Shown piece after piece: positions 29,292-37,271 of a stretch of DNA of 64,000 nt. Numbering within the stretch: position 1 is the first letter of the stretch; each line of letters opens with the position of its first letter. The notes under the pieces are model-generated. The model did not search any database and had not been told where the DNA came from. It saw only the letters and a program-made list of their open reading frames with translations. This stretch comes from Alphaproteobacteria bacterium (lineage in GTDB: Bacteria > Pseudomonadota > Alphaproteobacteria > Micropepsales > Micropepsaceae): NCBI GenBank assembly GCA_017308375.1, contig JAFKEW010000053.1, positions 1-64,000 of the forward strand. Direction: 5' to 3'. Position numbers and translations under genes: made by a program.

Positions 29292-30059
29292 TCAGAAATT
29301 CACCCGTTTTGTGAAGCCGCCATCGAGAATGAGATTGGCTCCGGTCACGTATCCGGCCACCGGGCTTGAGAGATAGAGGGTTGCCGCCGCCACGTCCTCT
29401 GCCGTTCCCATGCGGCCGAGTGCGATCTGACTGAGCGCCCCTTCATAGACTGCAGGCATGTTGGTTTTGATATTTTCCCACGCACCGCCTTTGAAATAAA
29501 TCGGGCCGGGACATATCGTATTTACGCGGATCTGCTTCGGCGCCAGCATGATGCTGAGGTTCTTGGCGTAGTTGATGAGGCCTGCTTTCATCACATTATA
29601 CGGTTGCGGTACGCGAAAGGCTTCGACGGCTGCGGTGCTGCTGATGATTGTGATGGCGCCTTCACCTGATTTTTCCAGGAAGGGACGTGCCGCTTCCACC
29701 GTGTGGACCGTGCCCAGCATGTCGACCTCGAAATTCTGCCGCCATGCTTCGATGCTTGTGCGCCCGCCGCCGCCGGCACTGACGTTGGAGACGACGATAT
29801 CGAGCCCACCCAGCGCTGCTGCGGAATCCGCGATCCAGGTGCGGAGTGCGTCGCCATTGGCGACATCCACGGACGCACCTACGACTTTGCCTTTTTCGCC
29901 CAGCGATTTTATCGCCTGCTCCACACCTGCGGTATCGCGGCCGCAGATGGCCACAGCCGCACCTTCGTCCAGCAGCGCGCTGGCGATGGCGCGCCCGATG
30001 CCGCGGGTCGATCCGGTGACGAGCGCACGCTTGCCTTTAAGGCCGAGATCCATATCCAT
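29292..30059 (-). CDS. Short-chain dehydrogenase/reductase (SDR)
   Basis: A 255-residue SDR. Cofactor loop ALVTGSTRGIGRAIA, then AICGRD after the second strand, which favours NADP, and ISSTAAVEAFRVPQPYNVMKAGLINYAKNL with catalytic Tyr and Lys (Y-x3-K in YNVMK). The usual NNAG is replaced by SNVSAGG. It ends DGGFTKRVNF. It is similar in plan but not in sequence to the SDR 28540-29289, so the two probably act on different hydroxyl groups. It is the second gene of the minus-strand operon. Confidence 0.92.
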   Translation of the reverse strand: MDMDLGLKGKRALVTGSTRGIGRAIASALLDEGAAVAICGRDTAGVEQAIKSLGEKGKVVGASVDVANGDALRTWIADSAAALGGLDIVVSNVSAGGGGRTSIEAWRQNFEVDMLGTVHTVEAARPFLEKSGEGAITIISSTAAVEAFRVPQPYNVMKAGLINYAKNLSIMLAPKQIRVNTICPGPIYFKGGAWENIKTNMPAVYEGALSQIALGRMGTAEDVAAATLYLSSPVAGYVTGANLILDGGFTKRVNF

Positions 30060-30071
30060 TTCTCCTGAGGG

Positions 30072-31427
30072 TCATGTCGTGAGCGGTGTGGGTGTGCCCG
30101 ACGCGCTCATCGTGGTGAAGAATGTCCGCAAGGGGCGCAGCGTTGTCGCAAGAAGGGCGGCGGCCAAGGGCAGCGTGGCAATGGCCACACCCACCAGCGA
30201 ATAGTGAAGTTGGCTCTCATTGGCGAAGACGTAATCGGTGAGCACGCCGATCAGCAGTGGCCCAAAGCCTAGGCCAACGAGATTGATCACGAACAGGAAC
30301 ATCGCGGTTAGTTGCCCGCGCATCCGATTGGGTGCGATCATCTGAATGGCGGTTCCGGCCAGCGGGTAGGGTGAACTGGCAAAGAAGCTGAGCGGGGCAA
30401 GCAAACACAATGCGATGGCCGGTGTGGGGGCCAGCGGTGCGGCAACGGCAAATGGAATCATGCAGATGCAGCCGATCAGCGCGGTGCGAAGGCTCGCGTC
30501 CTTGTAGCCTCTGGCGGCCAGAAAATCGGCGCAGGCGCCGGCGGCCAATGCGCCGGCCGGCCCGAAAACAAGCATGATGGTGCCGTAAATCAGGCCGACC
30601 TGCGACGTGCTCCAGCCATAGGTGCGGATCAGGAACGTGGGTGTCCACGCCTGCATGCCATAGCCGAACAAGGTCAGCGCGCTGAACCCGGCGAAAATGC
30701 CGAGCAGGACCCGCCGGTTCGCAAGAATGAATCGGAACACTTCAGTCAACGTTGCCTTGCTGGCTACCGTTTCACCGTCCTGTGCCGCCCGCCTGGCCGG
30801 TTCACGCACCGTCAACATGATAAGCAGCGAAACCAGCAGTCCGGGCACGGCCACAAGCAAGAAGGTGACCCGCCATGCCGCAGTATCGCCCAGAAAGGGC
30901 AGATGCAGCACACCGGCCTTCCCGATCAAACCGATGACGGTGCCCCCGGCGATGAGCGCCAATCCCGCGCCGATGAACGAGCCCATCACGAAAATGCTGG
31001 TGGCGCGCGCGATCATATGCCTGGGGATGAGATCCGGAATCATCGAATAGCAGGATGGGTAGAGCGTGGCTTCGCCCGCGCCGACACCGACACGGCAGAG
31101 GAAAAGGCCCAGATAGCCGCGCGCCAGGCCGCACATCGCTGTCATGACGCTCCATACCGCGATGCCGGCGGCAAGGATCGAGCGCCGTGAGGTATTGTCG
31201 ACCAGCCGCCCAATGGGAAGGCCGAGCGTTGCGTAGAAGAGGACGAAGGCTACACCCTGCAGCGTTGCGATCTGCGTGTCGGAAATCGAAAGGTCGGCTT
31301 TGATCGGTTCAACCAGAAGGTTCAACAGAAAGCGGTCGACGCTGGAAAGCACATTGGCAAGCGCAAGGACGGCGATGATGTACCAGACATGCCAGCCGAC
31401 GGGCGAGGACGATGTCTCATCAGGCAT
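30072..31427 (-). CDS. MFS transporter (spinster/aromatic-acid type)
   Basis: A 451-residue 12-helix major facilitator. The family pattern appears in the loop after helix 2 (GLPIGRLVDNTSRRSILAAGIAVWSVMTA) with RVGVGAGEATLYPSCYSMIPDL on helix 5, as in spinster-like and related MFS proteins common in sphingomonad catabolic clusters. A central loop EPARRAAQDGETVASKATL joins the halves. It probably carries the substrate or an intermediate across the inner membrane, downstream of the TonB receptor. It is the first gene of the operon MFS-SDR-SDR-ThuA-P450-TetR. Confidence 0.9.
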   Translation of the reverse strand: MPDETSSSPVGWHVWYIIAVLALANVLSSVDRFLLNLLVEPIKADLSISDTQIATLQGVAFVLFYATLGLPIGRLVDNTSRRSILAAGIAVWSVMTAMCGLARGYLGLFLCRVGVGAGEATLYPSCYSMIPDLIPRHMIARATSIFVMGSFIGAGLALIAGGTVIGLIGKAGVLHLPFLGDTAAWRVTFLLVAVPGLLVSLLIMLTVREPARRAAQDGETVASKATLTEVFRFILANRRVLLGIFAGFSALTLFGYGMQAWTPTFLIRTYGWSTSQVGLIYGTIMLVFGPAGALAAGACADFLAARGYKDASLRTALIGCICMIPFAVAAPLAPTPAIALCLLAPLSFFASSPYPLAGTAIQMIAPNRMRGQLTAMFLFVINLVGLGFGPLLIGVLTDYVFANESQLHYSLVGVAIATLPLAAALLATTLRPLRTFFTTMSASGTPTPLTT

Positions 31428-31705
31428 GTCGAACCTCCCTCGCGTCCGCCACCCGCGCGGGGTTATCCGGAATTCGCGGCAGGAGCTTCCCGCATTGTCC
31501 GGCGGGCGTCAATCATTTTTGGCATGGTTGTAGATTTTTGCGGAACCCAGAAGATGCAGTCGGCGCGGGCTGTTGCGTAATTATACTTGTTATGTCTGCT
31601 GCCGGCCGGAAGGCGGCTTGACATACTTTTTGGCAATTTTGTAAAGAAAACGAGGTCCGATAAGATAACCAGCCGGACCCTGGGAAAATCGAAGTGGTAG
31701 GAAGC
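31428..31705. other. Divergent control region between MFS and acoA-like operons
   Basis: There is no gene in these 278 bases. It is A/T-rich from 31570 to 31665 and holds TTGACA (31618-31623) with a weak -10 (GTAAAG) 17 bases on, overlapped by the third copy of the island motif. Confidence 0.5.
31626..31643 (-). promoter_or_regulatory. Island motif copy 3 (TACAAAATTGCCAAAAAG on minus strand)
   Basis: Matches copy 1 at 14 of 18 positions. It sits within the presumed acoA promoter spacer, where a bound repressor would block polymerase, and 199 bases upstream of the MFS start. Confidence 0.45.
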
Positions 31706-32671
31706 ATGCAGTTCACCCGGGAACAGTTGCTCGACGCCTATCGCCGGATGGTCCGCATCCGCGCCTTTGAAGATCGCGTCAATATCGAATTCTCCAACGG
31801 TAATGTGCCGGGTTTCGTTCACCTTTATGCGGGCCAGGAGGCATCCGGCGTCGGCATCTGCCTGGAACTCGGCGACGATGACTGGATCGGCTCGACCCAC
31901 CGCGGCCACGGTCACTGCATCGCCAAGGGTTGCGACGTCAAAGGCATGATGGTCGAAATCTTCGGCAAGGAAGGCGGGCTTTGCCGCGGCAAAGGCGGTT
32001 CCATGCACATCGCCGATCTTTCCAAAGGCATGCTGGGCGCCAATGCCATTGTGGGTGGCAATCCACCGCTGGTGATCGGTGCGGCGCTAACGGCGAAGAC
32101 ACTGAAGAGCGGCAAGCTGGCGGTGTCCTTCACCGGTGACGGCGGGGCCAATCAGGGCACCACGTTCGAGGCGATGAATCTCGCGGTCGTCCTCAAGCTT
32201 CCGGCTATTTTTGTGCTGGAAAATAATGGCTACGGCGAAGGCACCGGGGTTTCCTATCATTGCGGCGCAAAGGATCTGGCCTCGCGCGCTGCCGCATTCG
32301 GAATGCCGGCGGTCACCGTCGATGGAACGGATTTCTTTGCGGTCTCCGAAGCTATGCGCGACGCGGCGGAGCGCGCCCGTACCGGTGGTGGCCCGACTGC
32401 GATCGAGACCCATTGCCCACGCTTTTATGGCCATTTCGTGGGCGATCCGCAGCTCTACCGCTCCAAGGACGAGATCAAGGCGGCACGGGAAAATGATCCG
32501 ATCGGAAAATTTCGTGCCCGGACTGTTGCAGCCGCGCTGCTGGAAGCGGCACAGCTCGACGCCGTCGATCGCGAAGTGGAGCAGGAAATAGAAGAAGCCG
32601 TCGCCGCGGCTTCCGGCGCGCCATGGCCATCGCCCGCCGAACTCGAGCGTGATGTCTATGTCCAATATTGA
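31706..32671 (+). CDS. acoA: Thiamine-dependent 2-oxoacid/acetoin dehydrogenase E1 alpha subunit
   Basis: ThDP-binding alpha subunit of an acetoin-dehydrogenase-type complex. The 321 residues begin FTREQLLDAYRRMVRIRAFEDRV, include STHRGHGHCIAKG and GKGGSMHIADLSKGMLGANAIVGG, and carry the ThDP/Mg motif GDGGANQG...LENN (about 146-176), all typical of AcoA/PdhA proteins. GGAAG precedes ATG 31706; the frame is open to GTG 31694. It is followed by beta and E2 genes in aco order. The true substrate may be a 1,2-dicarbonyl or acyloin made by the island pathway rather than acetoin, so the symbol denotes family only. Confidence 0.88.
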   Translation: MQFTREQLLDAYRRMVRIRAFEDRVNIEFSNGNVPGFVHLYAGQEASGVGICLELGDDDWIGSTHRGHGHCIAKGCDVKGMMVEIFGKEGGLCRGKGGSMHIADLSKGMLGANAIVGGNPPLVIGAALTAKTLKSGKLAVSFTGDGGANQGTTFEAMNLAVVLKLPAIFVLENNGYGEGTGVSYHCGAKDLASRAAAFGMPAVTVDGTDFFAVSEAMRDAAERARTGGGPTAIETHCPRFYGHFVGDPQLYRSKDEIKAARENDPIGKFRARTVAAALLEAAQLDAVDREVEQEIEEAVAAASGAPWPSPAELERDVYVQY

Positions 32672-32694
32672 AGCAGCGGCATAGGGGGCGGGGC

Positions 32695-33732
32695 ATGCCG
32701 AAGAAAAGCTATCGTCAAGCGATCAACGAAGCGTTGCGCCAGGAAATGCAGCGTGATCCGCGTGTCGTCCTGATTGGCGAAGATCTGGCGGGCGGGCATG
32801 GCGGCTCGGGCGAGATCGATGCCTATGGCGGCGTACTCGGCGTGACCAAAGGGCTGATCAAGGAGTTCGGTGCGGAACGCGTGATCGATACGCCGATCAC
32901 CGAAGCCGGGTTCATCGGGATGGCGGCGGGTGCCGCGGCCACCGGGCTCAGGCCCGTCGTGGAATTGATGTTTGTCGATTTTCTCGGCGTCTGCTTCGAC
33001 CAGATATTCAATCAGGCAGCCAAATTCCGTTATATGTTCGGCGGCCATGCCCGCACGCCGCTGGTGGTGCGCGCGATGGCGGGCGCCGGCCTTCGGGCGG
33101 CCGCACAGCACAGCCAGATGCTGGATTCCATTTTCACCCATGTTCCGGGCCTGAAAGTGGTGATGCCGTCGAATGCCTATGACGCCAAGGGCCTGCTCAT
33201 TCAGGCGATCCGCGATGATGATCCGGTGATCTTTCTGGAGCACAAGACGCTCTACGATGCCGAGGCCGACGTTCCCGATGATGCCTACGCCATTCCATTC
33301 GGTGAGGCCGAATTCGTGTGCGACGGTGACGATGTTACGATCGTAGCCTTTTCCGCCATGGTGCCGCGTTGCAAAGCCGTGGCCGAGAAACTTGCCAGGG
33401 ATGGCATTTCTGTCGAGGTCATCGACCCCCGCACGACTTCGCCGCTCGATGAAGCCTCCATTCTCGAAAGTGTGGAGCGTACCGGTCGTCTGGTTGTGGT
33501 GAGTGAGGACAACCCGCGCTGCAGCATAGCCAGCGACATCGCAGCCCTTGTGGCGGAGAAGGGATTTTATTCGTTGCGTGCACCGGTCAGAAGCGTAACG
33601 GCACCGCACACGCCAGTGCCGTTCTCGCCTGCGCTCGAAGACCTGTATGTGCCGTCCGCCGCCAGGATCGAAGCCGCTGTCCGCGCCGTCCTGAGCGACC
33701 CCGCCCGCGGCGCGGTTCAACAGAAAGCATGA
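32695..33732 (+). CDS. acoB: Thiamine-dependent 2-oxoacid/acetoin dehydrogenase E1 beta subunit
   Basis: Beta subunit completing the E1 ThDP site. The 345 residues have SYRQAINEALRQEMQRDPRVVLIGEDLAGG, RVIDTPITEAGFIGMAAGAAATGLRPVVELMF, KVVMPSNAYDAKGLL and, in the C-terminal transketolase-type domain, VEVIDPRTTSPLDEASILESV. All are typical of the PdhB/AcoB family. GGGGGCGGGGC precedes ATG 32695. It ends 4 bases before the E2 gene. Confidence 0.9.
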   Translation: MPKKSYRQAINEALRQEMQRDPRVVLIGEDLAGGHGGSGEIDAYGGVLGVTKGLIKEFGAERVIDTPITEAGFIGMAAGAAATGLRPVVELMFVDFLGVCFDQIFNQAAKFRYMFGGHARTPLVVRAMAGAGLRAAAQHSQMLDSIFTHVPGLKVVMPSNAYDAKGLLIQAIRDDDPVIFLEHKTLYDAEADVPDDAYAIPFGEAEFVCDGDDVTIVAFSAMVPRCKAVAEKLARDGISVEVIDPRTTSPLDEASILESVERTGRLVVVSEDNPRCSIASDIAALVAEKGFYSLRAPVRSVTAPHTPVPFSPALEDLYVPSAARIEAAVRAVLSDPARGAVQQKA

Positions 33733-33736
33733 TGTT

Positions 33737-34849
33737 ATGGCCCTTTTCGGCGTTACTGTCCCCAAATGGGGCCTTGCAATGGAGGAGGGGCAACTCGTCC
33801 ATTGGTATGTCGAGGCGGGCGCGCGGGTCGCGGCCGGTGATGCATTGGTCGATATCGAAACCCCCAAAATCACCAATACGCTGGAGGCCAACGATACGGG
33901 CGTTGTGCGCCGCGTCCTGGGGAAACTGGGTGATACGCTGCCATGCGGTCACCTGATTGCCGTTATCGACGATGCCGAAGCTTCCGAAGAGGCCATCGAG
34001 GCGTTTGTCGCGAAAACTGCCGCGGAAGTTGAAGAGCGGCAGCAAAGTGCGGCTGCCGGGCATGCCGAACCGCAGATGGTGGATGCGGCCGGTGAGCGTG
34101 TGCGTTATCTGGCGATGGGGGAGGGGGATGCCCCTGTTCTTTTCCTGCACGGCTTTGGGGGTGATTTGAACAATTGGATGTTCAATCAACCCGCACTTTC
34201 TTCCGGCCACCGCACCATCTCAGTCGATCTTCCCGGTCATGGCGGTTCCTCGAAAAATGTCGCAGACGGCAGTGTTGCGTCTCTGGCAACCACTGTGATC
34301 GCAGCGATGGACGCACTCGACCTCGGCAGCGCGCATCTCGTCGGGCATTCGCTGGGCGGTGCTGTGGCGATGGCGATCGCATCGGCCGAACCCGCACGTG
34401 CCTTATCATTGACGCTTATTTGCTCAGCGGGGCTGGGGCATGAAATCTCTCGCGCCTATATAGAGGGTTTTCTCCAGGCGAAACGGCGGCGCGACCTTCA
34501 AAAAGTGCTGGAATTGCTGTTTGCCGATAAGGGCCTGGTGACGGCAGAGATGGCCGAAGATTTGCTGAAGTTCAAACGCCTCGACGGCGCAGAGGATGCG
34601 TTGCGCCGGATTGTAGCTGCAAATTTTCCCGATTTCGTGCAGCACGGCGATCTGCGCGAAACACTCGCCACGTTACGTGTGCCGCTGCTGACCATCTGGG
34701 GCAAAGAGGATTGTATTATACCCGCTGCGCACGCCACGGGATTGCCCGGCCGTGTCGAACTTCTGGATGGCGCGGGCCATATGCCGCATCTGGAAAAGGT
34801 ATCGGACGTGAACGCGATGCTGAGCGGCCACATCGAAGCGGCGAGCTAG
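33737..34849 (+). CDS. acoC: E2 component: lipoyl domain fused to alpha/beta hydrolase (AcoC type)
   Basis: A 370-residue two-domain protein. Residues 1-75 are a lipoyl carrier domain with the lipoylation site DIETPK (K44). A linker of about 45 residues leads to an alpha/beta hydrolase fold (about 120-365) with VLFLHGFGGDLNNW, nucleophile elbow GHSLGG (S205), an Asp in GKEDCIIP and His in GAGHMPH. This architecture is that of AcoC of acetoin dehydrogenase, which takes the place of a normal acyltransferase E2. No E3 (dihydrolipoamide dehydrogenase) is encoded on the island, so the complex must borrow one. Confidence 0.88.
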   Translation: MALFGVTVPKWGLAMEEGQLVHWYVEAGARVAAGDALVDIETPKITNTLEANDTGVVRRVLGKLGDTLPCGHLIAVIDDAEASEEAIEAFVAKTAAEVEERQQSAAAGHAEPQMVDAAGERVRYLAMGEGDAPVLFLHGFGGDLNNWMFNQPALSSGHRTISVDLPGHGGSSKNVADGSVASLATTVIAAMDALDLGSAHLVGHSLGGAVAMAIASAEPARALSLTLICSAGLGHEISRAYIEGFLQAKRRRDLQKVLELLFADKGLVTAEMAEDLLKFKRLDGAEDALRRIVAANFPDFVQHGDLRETLATLRVPLLTIWGKEDCIIPAAHATGLPGRVELLDGAGHMPHLEKVSDVNAMLSGHIEAAS

Positions 34850-35015
34850 ATTTTGCCGGTCTCGCTGCGCGCGTGTAAGTGATTGCGCCTCCGCGCGCTC
34901 GCGCGTTGCTGTCTGCTGCACGTTTCTGCCTTCAGCGGAGTGAAGAAGTCCCGTGATTGCGCGACTATTTGCGCATCTTGGGCCTTGCTATAGCGGCGCG
35001 TTGGTTTTACTTTTT

Positions 35016-35033
35016 TACAAGTTAGTCAAAAAC
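35016..35033 (+). promoter_or_regulatory. Island motif copy 4 (TACAAGTTAGTCAAAAAC)
   Basis: Matches copy 1 at 13 of 18 positions and lies 52 bases before the Rieske oxygenase start, in an A/T-rich segment of an otherwise featureless intergenic stretch (34850-35085). Confidence 0.4.
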
Positions 35034-35085
35034 TATGGCGATGCGGATGTTCTGGATGGCCGCGCACCATATGCGAGGGAAACCA

Positions 35086-36471
35086 ATGAGCCAGCCCCAA
35101 TTCAAACCGCCTTATTGCGACGCAATTGACTATCAGCAGATTCTGGATGCCGACACGCGTACACCGCCAGCCGTTCTGCGCGAGCGCTCCGAACCGGATC
35201 TCGGCACCGGTGCAATACCGATCGAACATTATATCAGCCCCGAATTCTTCAAGGCACAGATCGAGAAGGTCTGGATGCGCACCTGGCAGATGGCCTGCCG
35301 GGAAGAAGAGATTCCGAATGTCGGCGACTTTCACGTTTACAACGTGGTCGGTAAATCCCTCATCATCGTGCGCGCGGCGGAGAACGAGATCAAGGCGCTC
35401 TACAATTCGTGCCTGCATCGTGGCCGCAAGCTTGTCACCCATGACGGTTGCAAGGAACAGTTCAAATGTGCCTTCCATGGCTTTGTCTGGAAGAACGATG
35501 GAACCTTCCTTGAAAATCCGATGGCGTGGGATTTCCCCCAGTGTCCGGCTGAAAAGATGCGCCTGCCGGAGGCCAAGGTCGGTACATGGGGTGGTTTTGT
35601 ATTTGTCAATTTCGATCCGAATGCAAAGCCGCTGGAAAGCACATTGGGCGTTATTCCGCGCCATTTCGAGCGTTGGCGCCCCGAGGATCGCTATATGTCT
35701 GCGCATGTTCAAAAGCGGGTGAAAGCGAACTGGATGGCGTGTGCCGAGGCGTTTATGGAAAGCCATCACGCCATTACGACGCACCCGCAGATCATGCCGT
35801 TCGTCACCGATGCCAACGCGCAGTATGACGTTTTCAGCGATCATGTTACGCGCCATATCAGTGCGCGCGGCTATCAGAGTCCCTTCGTGACGGATCGCGT
35901 CTATACGCAGGATGAGATTGCCGAAGCGATGCTGGCGGGCGGCGGGCGCGGAAGCCTGATGGTCAATCGCGCCAGCACCAAAGTCCCGCCGGGGTCCACG
36001 GCCCGTGCCTATGTTGCCGACCTGATGCGCAAGGCACTGGAAGCGGAGACCGGCCGCGATCACTCCAATGCCTCTGACGCCGAACTCGGCGACTCTCTCG
36101 TCTACAATGTGTTCCCCAATTTCTCCGTCTGGGGCGGTTTTATACCGGGTCTTGTTTATCGCTGGCTGCCGGATGGAAAATCCCATGATTCAACGATCAT
36201 GGAAATCCGTATTCTGCGCCAGGCACCTGAAAACGGGCCACGCCCGGAGAGCGCGAAGCTGCGCTTTCTTGGTGAGAATGAGCCCTGGTCGAGTGCACCG
36301 GAACTGGGCGGTCTGGGCGCAGTTGTCGAGCAGGACTGGGGAAACCTTCCCTATGTGCAGGAAGGGCTGGAGGCAAGCGGGACGAATATGGTTCAGCTCG
36401 GCCGCTATTCCGAAATGCGTATCCGGCGGCAGCATCTAACGCTCGATGCCTATATGGATGGCCGCATCTAG
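35086..36471 (+). CDS. Rieske non-heme iron oxygenase, large (alpha) subunit
   Basis: Aromatic-ring-hydroxylating-type oxygenase of 461 residues. The Rieske [2Fe-2S] ligands are C109-L-H111-R-G and C128-A-F-H131-G, the mononuclear iron site has ESHHAITTHP (two His) with a C-terminal Asp. There is no beta-subunit gene, ferredoxin or reductase nearby, so it belongs to the alpha-only type and depends on outside electron carriers. GAGGGAA lies 5 bases before ATG 35086; earlier in-frame ATGs from 35035 lack such a site. It is first in an operon with an SDR and an enone reductase, as expected if a cis-diol or hydroxylated product is next oxidised. Confidence 0.93.
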   Translation: MSQPQFKPPYCDAIDYQQILDADTRTPPAVLRERSEPDLGTGAIPIEHYISPEFFKAQIEKVWMRTWQMACREEEIPNVGDFHVYNVVGKSLIIVRAAENEIKALYNSCLHRGRKLVTHDGCKEQFKCAFHGFVWKNDGTFLENPMAWDFPQCPAEKMRLPEAKVGTWGGFVFVNFDPNAKPLESTLGVIPRHFERWRPEDRYMSAHVQKRVKANWMACAEAFMESHHAITTHPQIMPFVTDANAQYDVFSDHVTRHISARGYQSPFVTDRVYTQDEIAEAMLAGGGRGSLMVNRASTKVPPGSTARAYVADLMRKALEAETGRDHSNASDAELGDSLVYNVFPNFSVWGGFIPGLVYRWLPDGKSHDSTIMEIRILRQAPENGPRPESAKLRFLGENEPWSSAPELGGLGAVVEQDWGNLPYVQEGLEASGTNMVQLGRYSEMRIRRQHLTLDAYMDGRI

Positions 36472-37233
36472 ATGAAGATATCGCTGGAAGGCCGCGTTGC
36501 GCTGGTAACGGGGGCAAGCCGCGGCATCGGGCGGGCCATCGCGATCGCTCTGGCTGAAGCGGGTGCCGACATCGCCATCAATTATCGCCGTGATGATGGG
36601 GCTGCGGCCGAAACCGCCGCTTCCGTACAAAAACTTGGGCGCAAGGCGCGGGTTTATCAGGCCTCGGTCGAGAATTGGGATGAGGATGTGGCGATGGTGG
36701 CCGATGTCGTTCGCGATTTCGGCCAGATCGACATTCTTATCAACAATGCCGGTATTGCCAGTCGCGGCCTTGCTGTCGCCGATACTGACCCGTCCGAACT
36801 GGAGCGGGTCATGCGCGTTCATGCCTTCGCACCACATTATTTAAGCAAACTGGTCGTGCCGCAAATGCGCACACGCGGGTGCGGCGACATCGTCATGATT
36901 TCCAGTGTGGCGACATTGCGCATGGCCGCCAATGGCGCGCCTTACAATATGGCCAAAGCGGCGATGGAAGCACTGGCACTGACGCTGGCGAAGGAAGAGC
37001 GCCAATATGGTATTCGTACCAACATTGTGGCGCCGAGCCTCACCGTGACAGATATGGGCGAACGTCTGGCCAAAGCGGCCATGGGGGCAAGCGCGATTTC
37101 CGATCTCGATGCGCGATGGCCGTTCGGCCATGTCAGCACCCCGGACGATGTTGCAGCCGTGGTGACGTTTCTGGTGTCCAACGCGAACACCTATGCCAAT
37201 GGCCAGAAGATCAATGTGGATGGCGGCGGCTAG
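36472..37233 (+). CDS. Short-chain dehydrogenase/reductase (SDR), FabG-like
   Basis: A 253-residue classical SDR: ALVTGASRGIGRAIAIALAEAGADIAINYRRDD, NNAG in ILINNAGIASRG, ISSVATLRMAANGAPYNMAKAAMEA with catalytic Ser, Tyr and Lys, and C-terminal KINVDGGG. NYRRDD after the second strand favours NADP. ATG 36472 directly follows the TAG of the Rieske gene with no spacer. It may oxidise the product of the Rieske enzyme or reduce a keto intermediate. Confidence 0.92.
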   Translation: MKISLEGRVALVTGASRGIGRAIAIALAEAGADIAINYRRDDGAAAETAASVQKLGRKARVYQASVENWDEDVAMVADVVRDFGQIDILINNAGIASRGLAVADTDPSELERVMRVHAFAPHYLSKLVVPQMRTRGCGDIVMISSVATLRMAANGAPYNMAKAAMEALALTLAKEERQYGIRTNIVAPSLTVTDMGERLAKAAMGASAISDLDARWPFGHVSTPDDVAAVVTFLVSNANTYANGQKINVDGGG

Positions 37234-37271
37234 CGTCCGCCCGCAAAGATTATACAGAGGACAGACCAACG

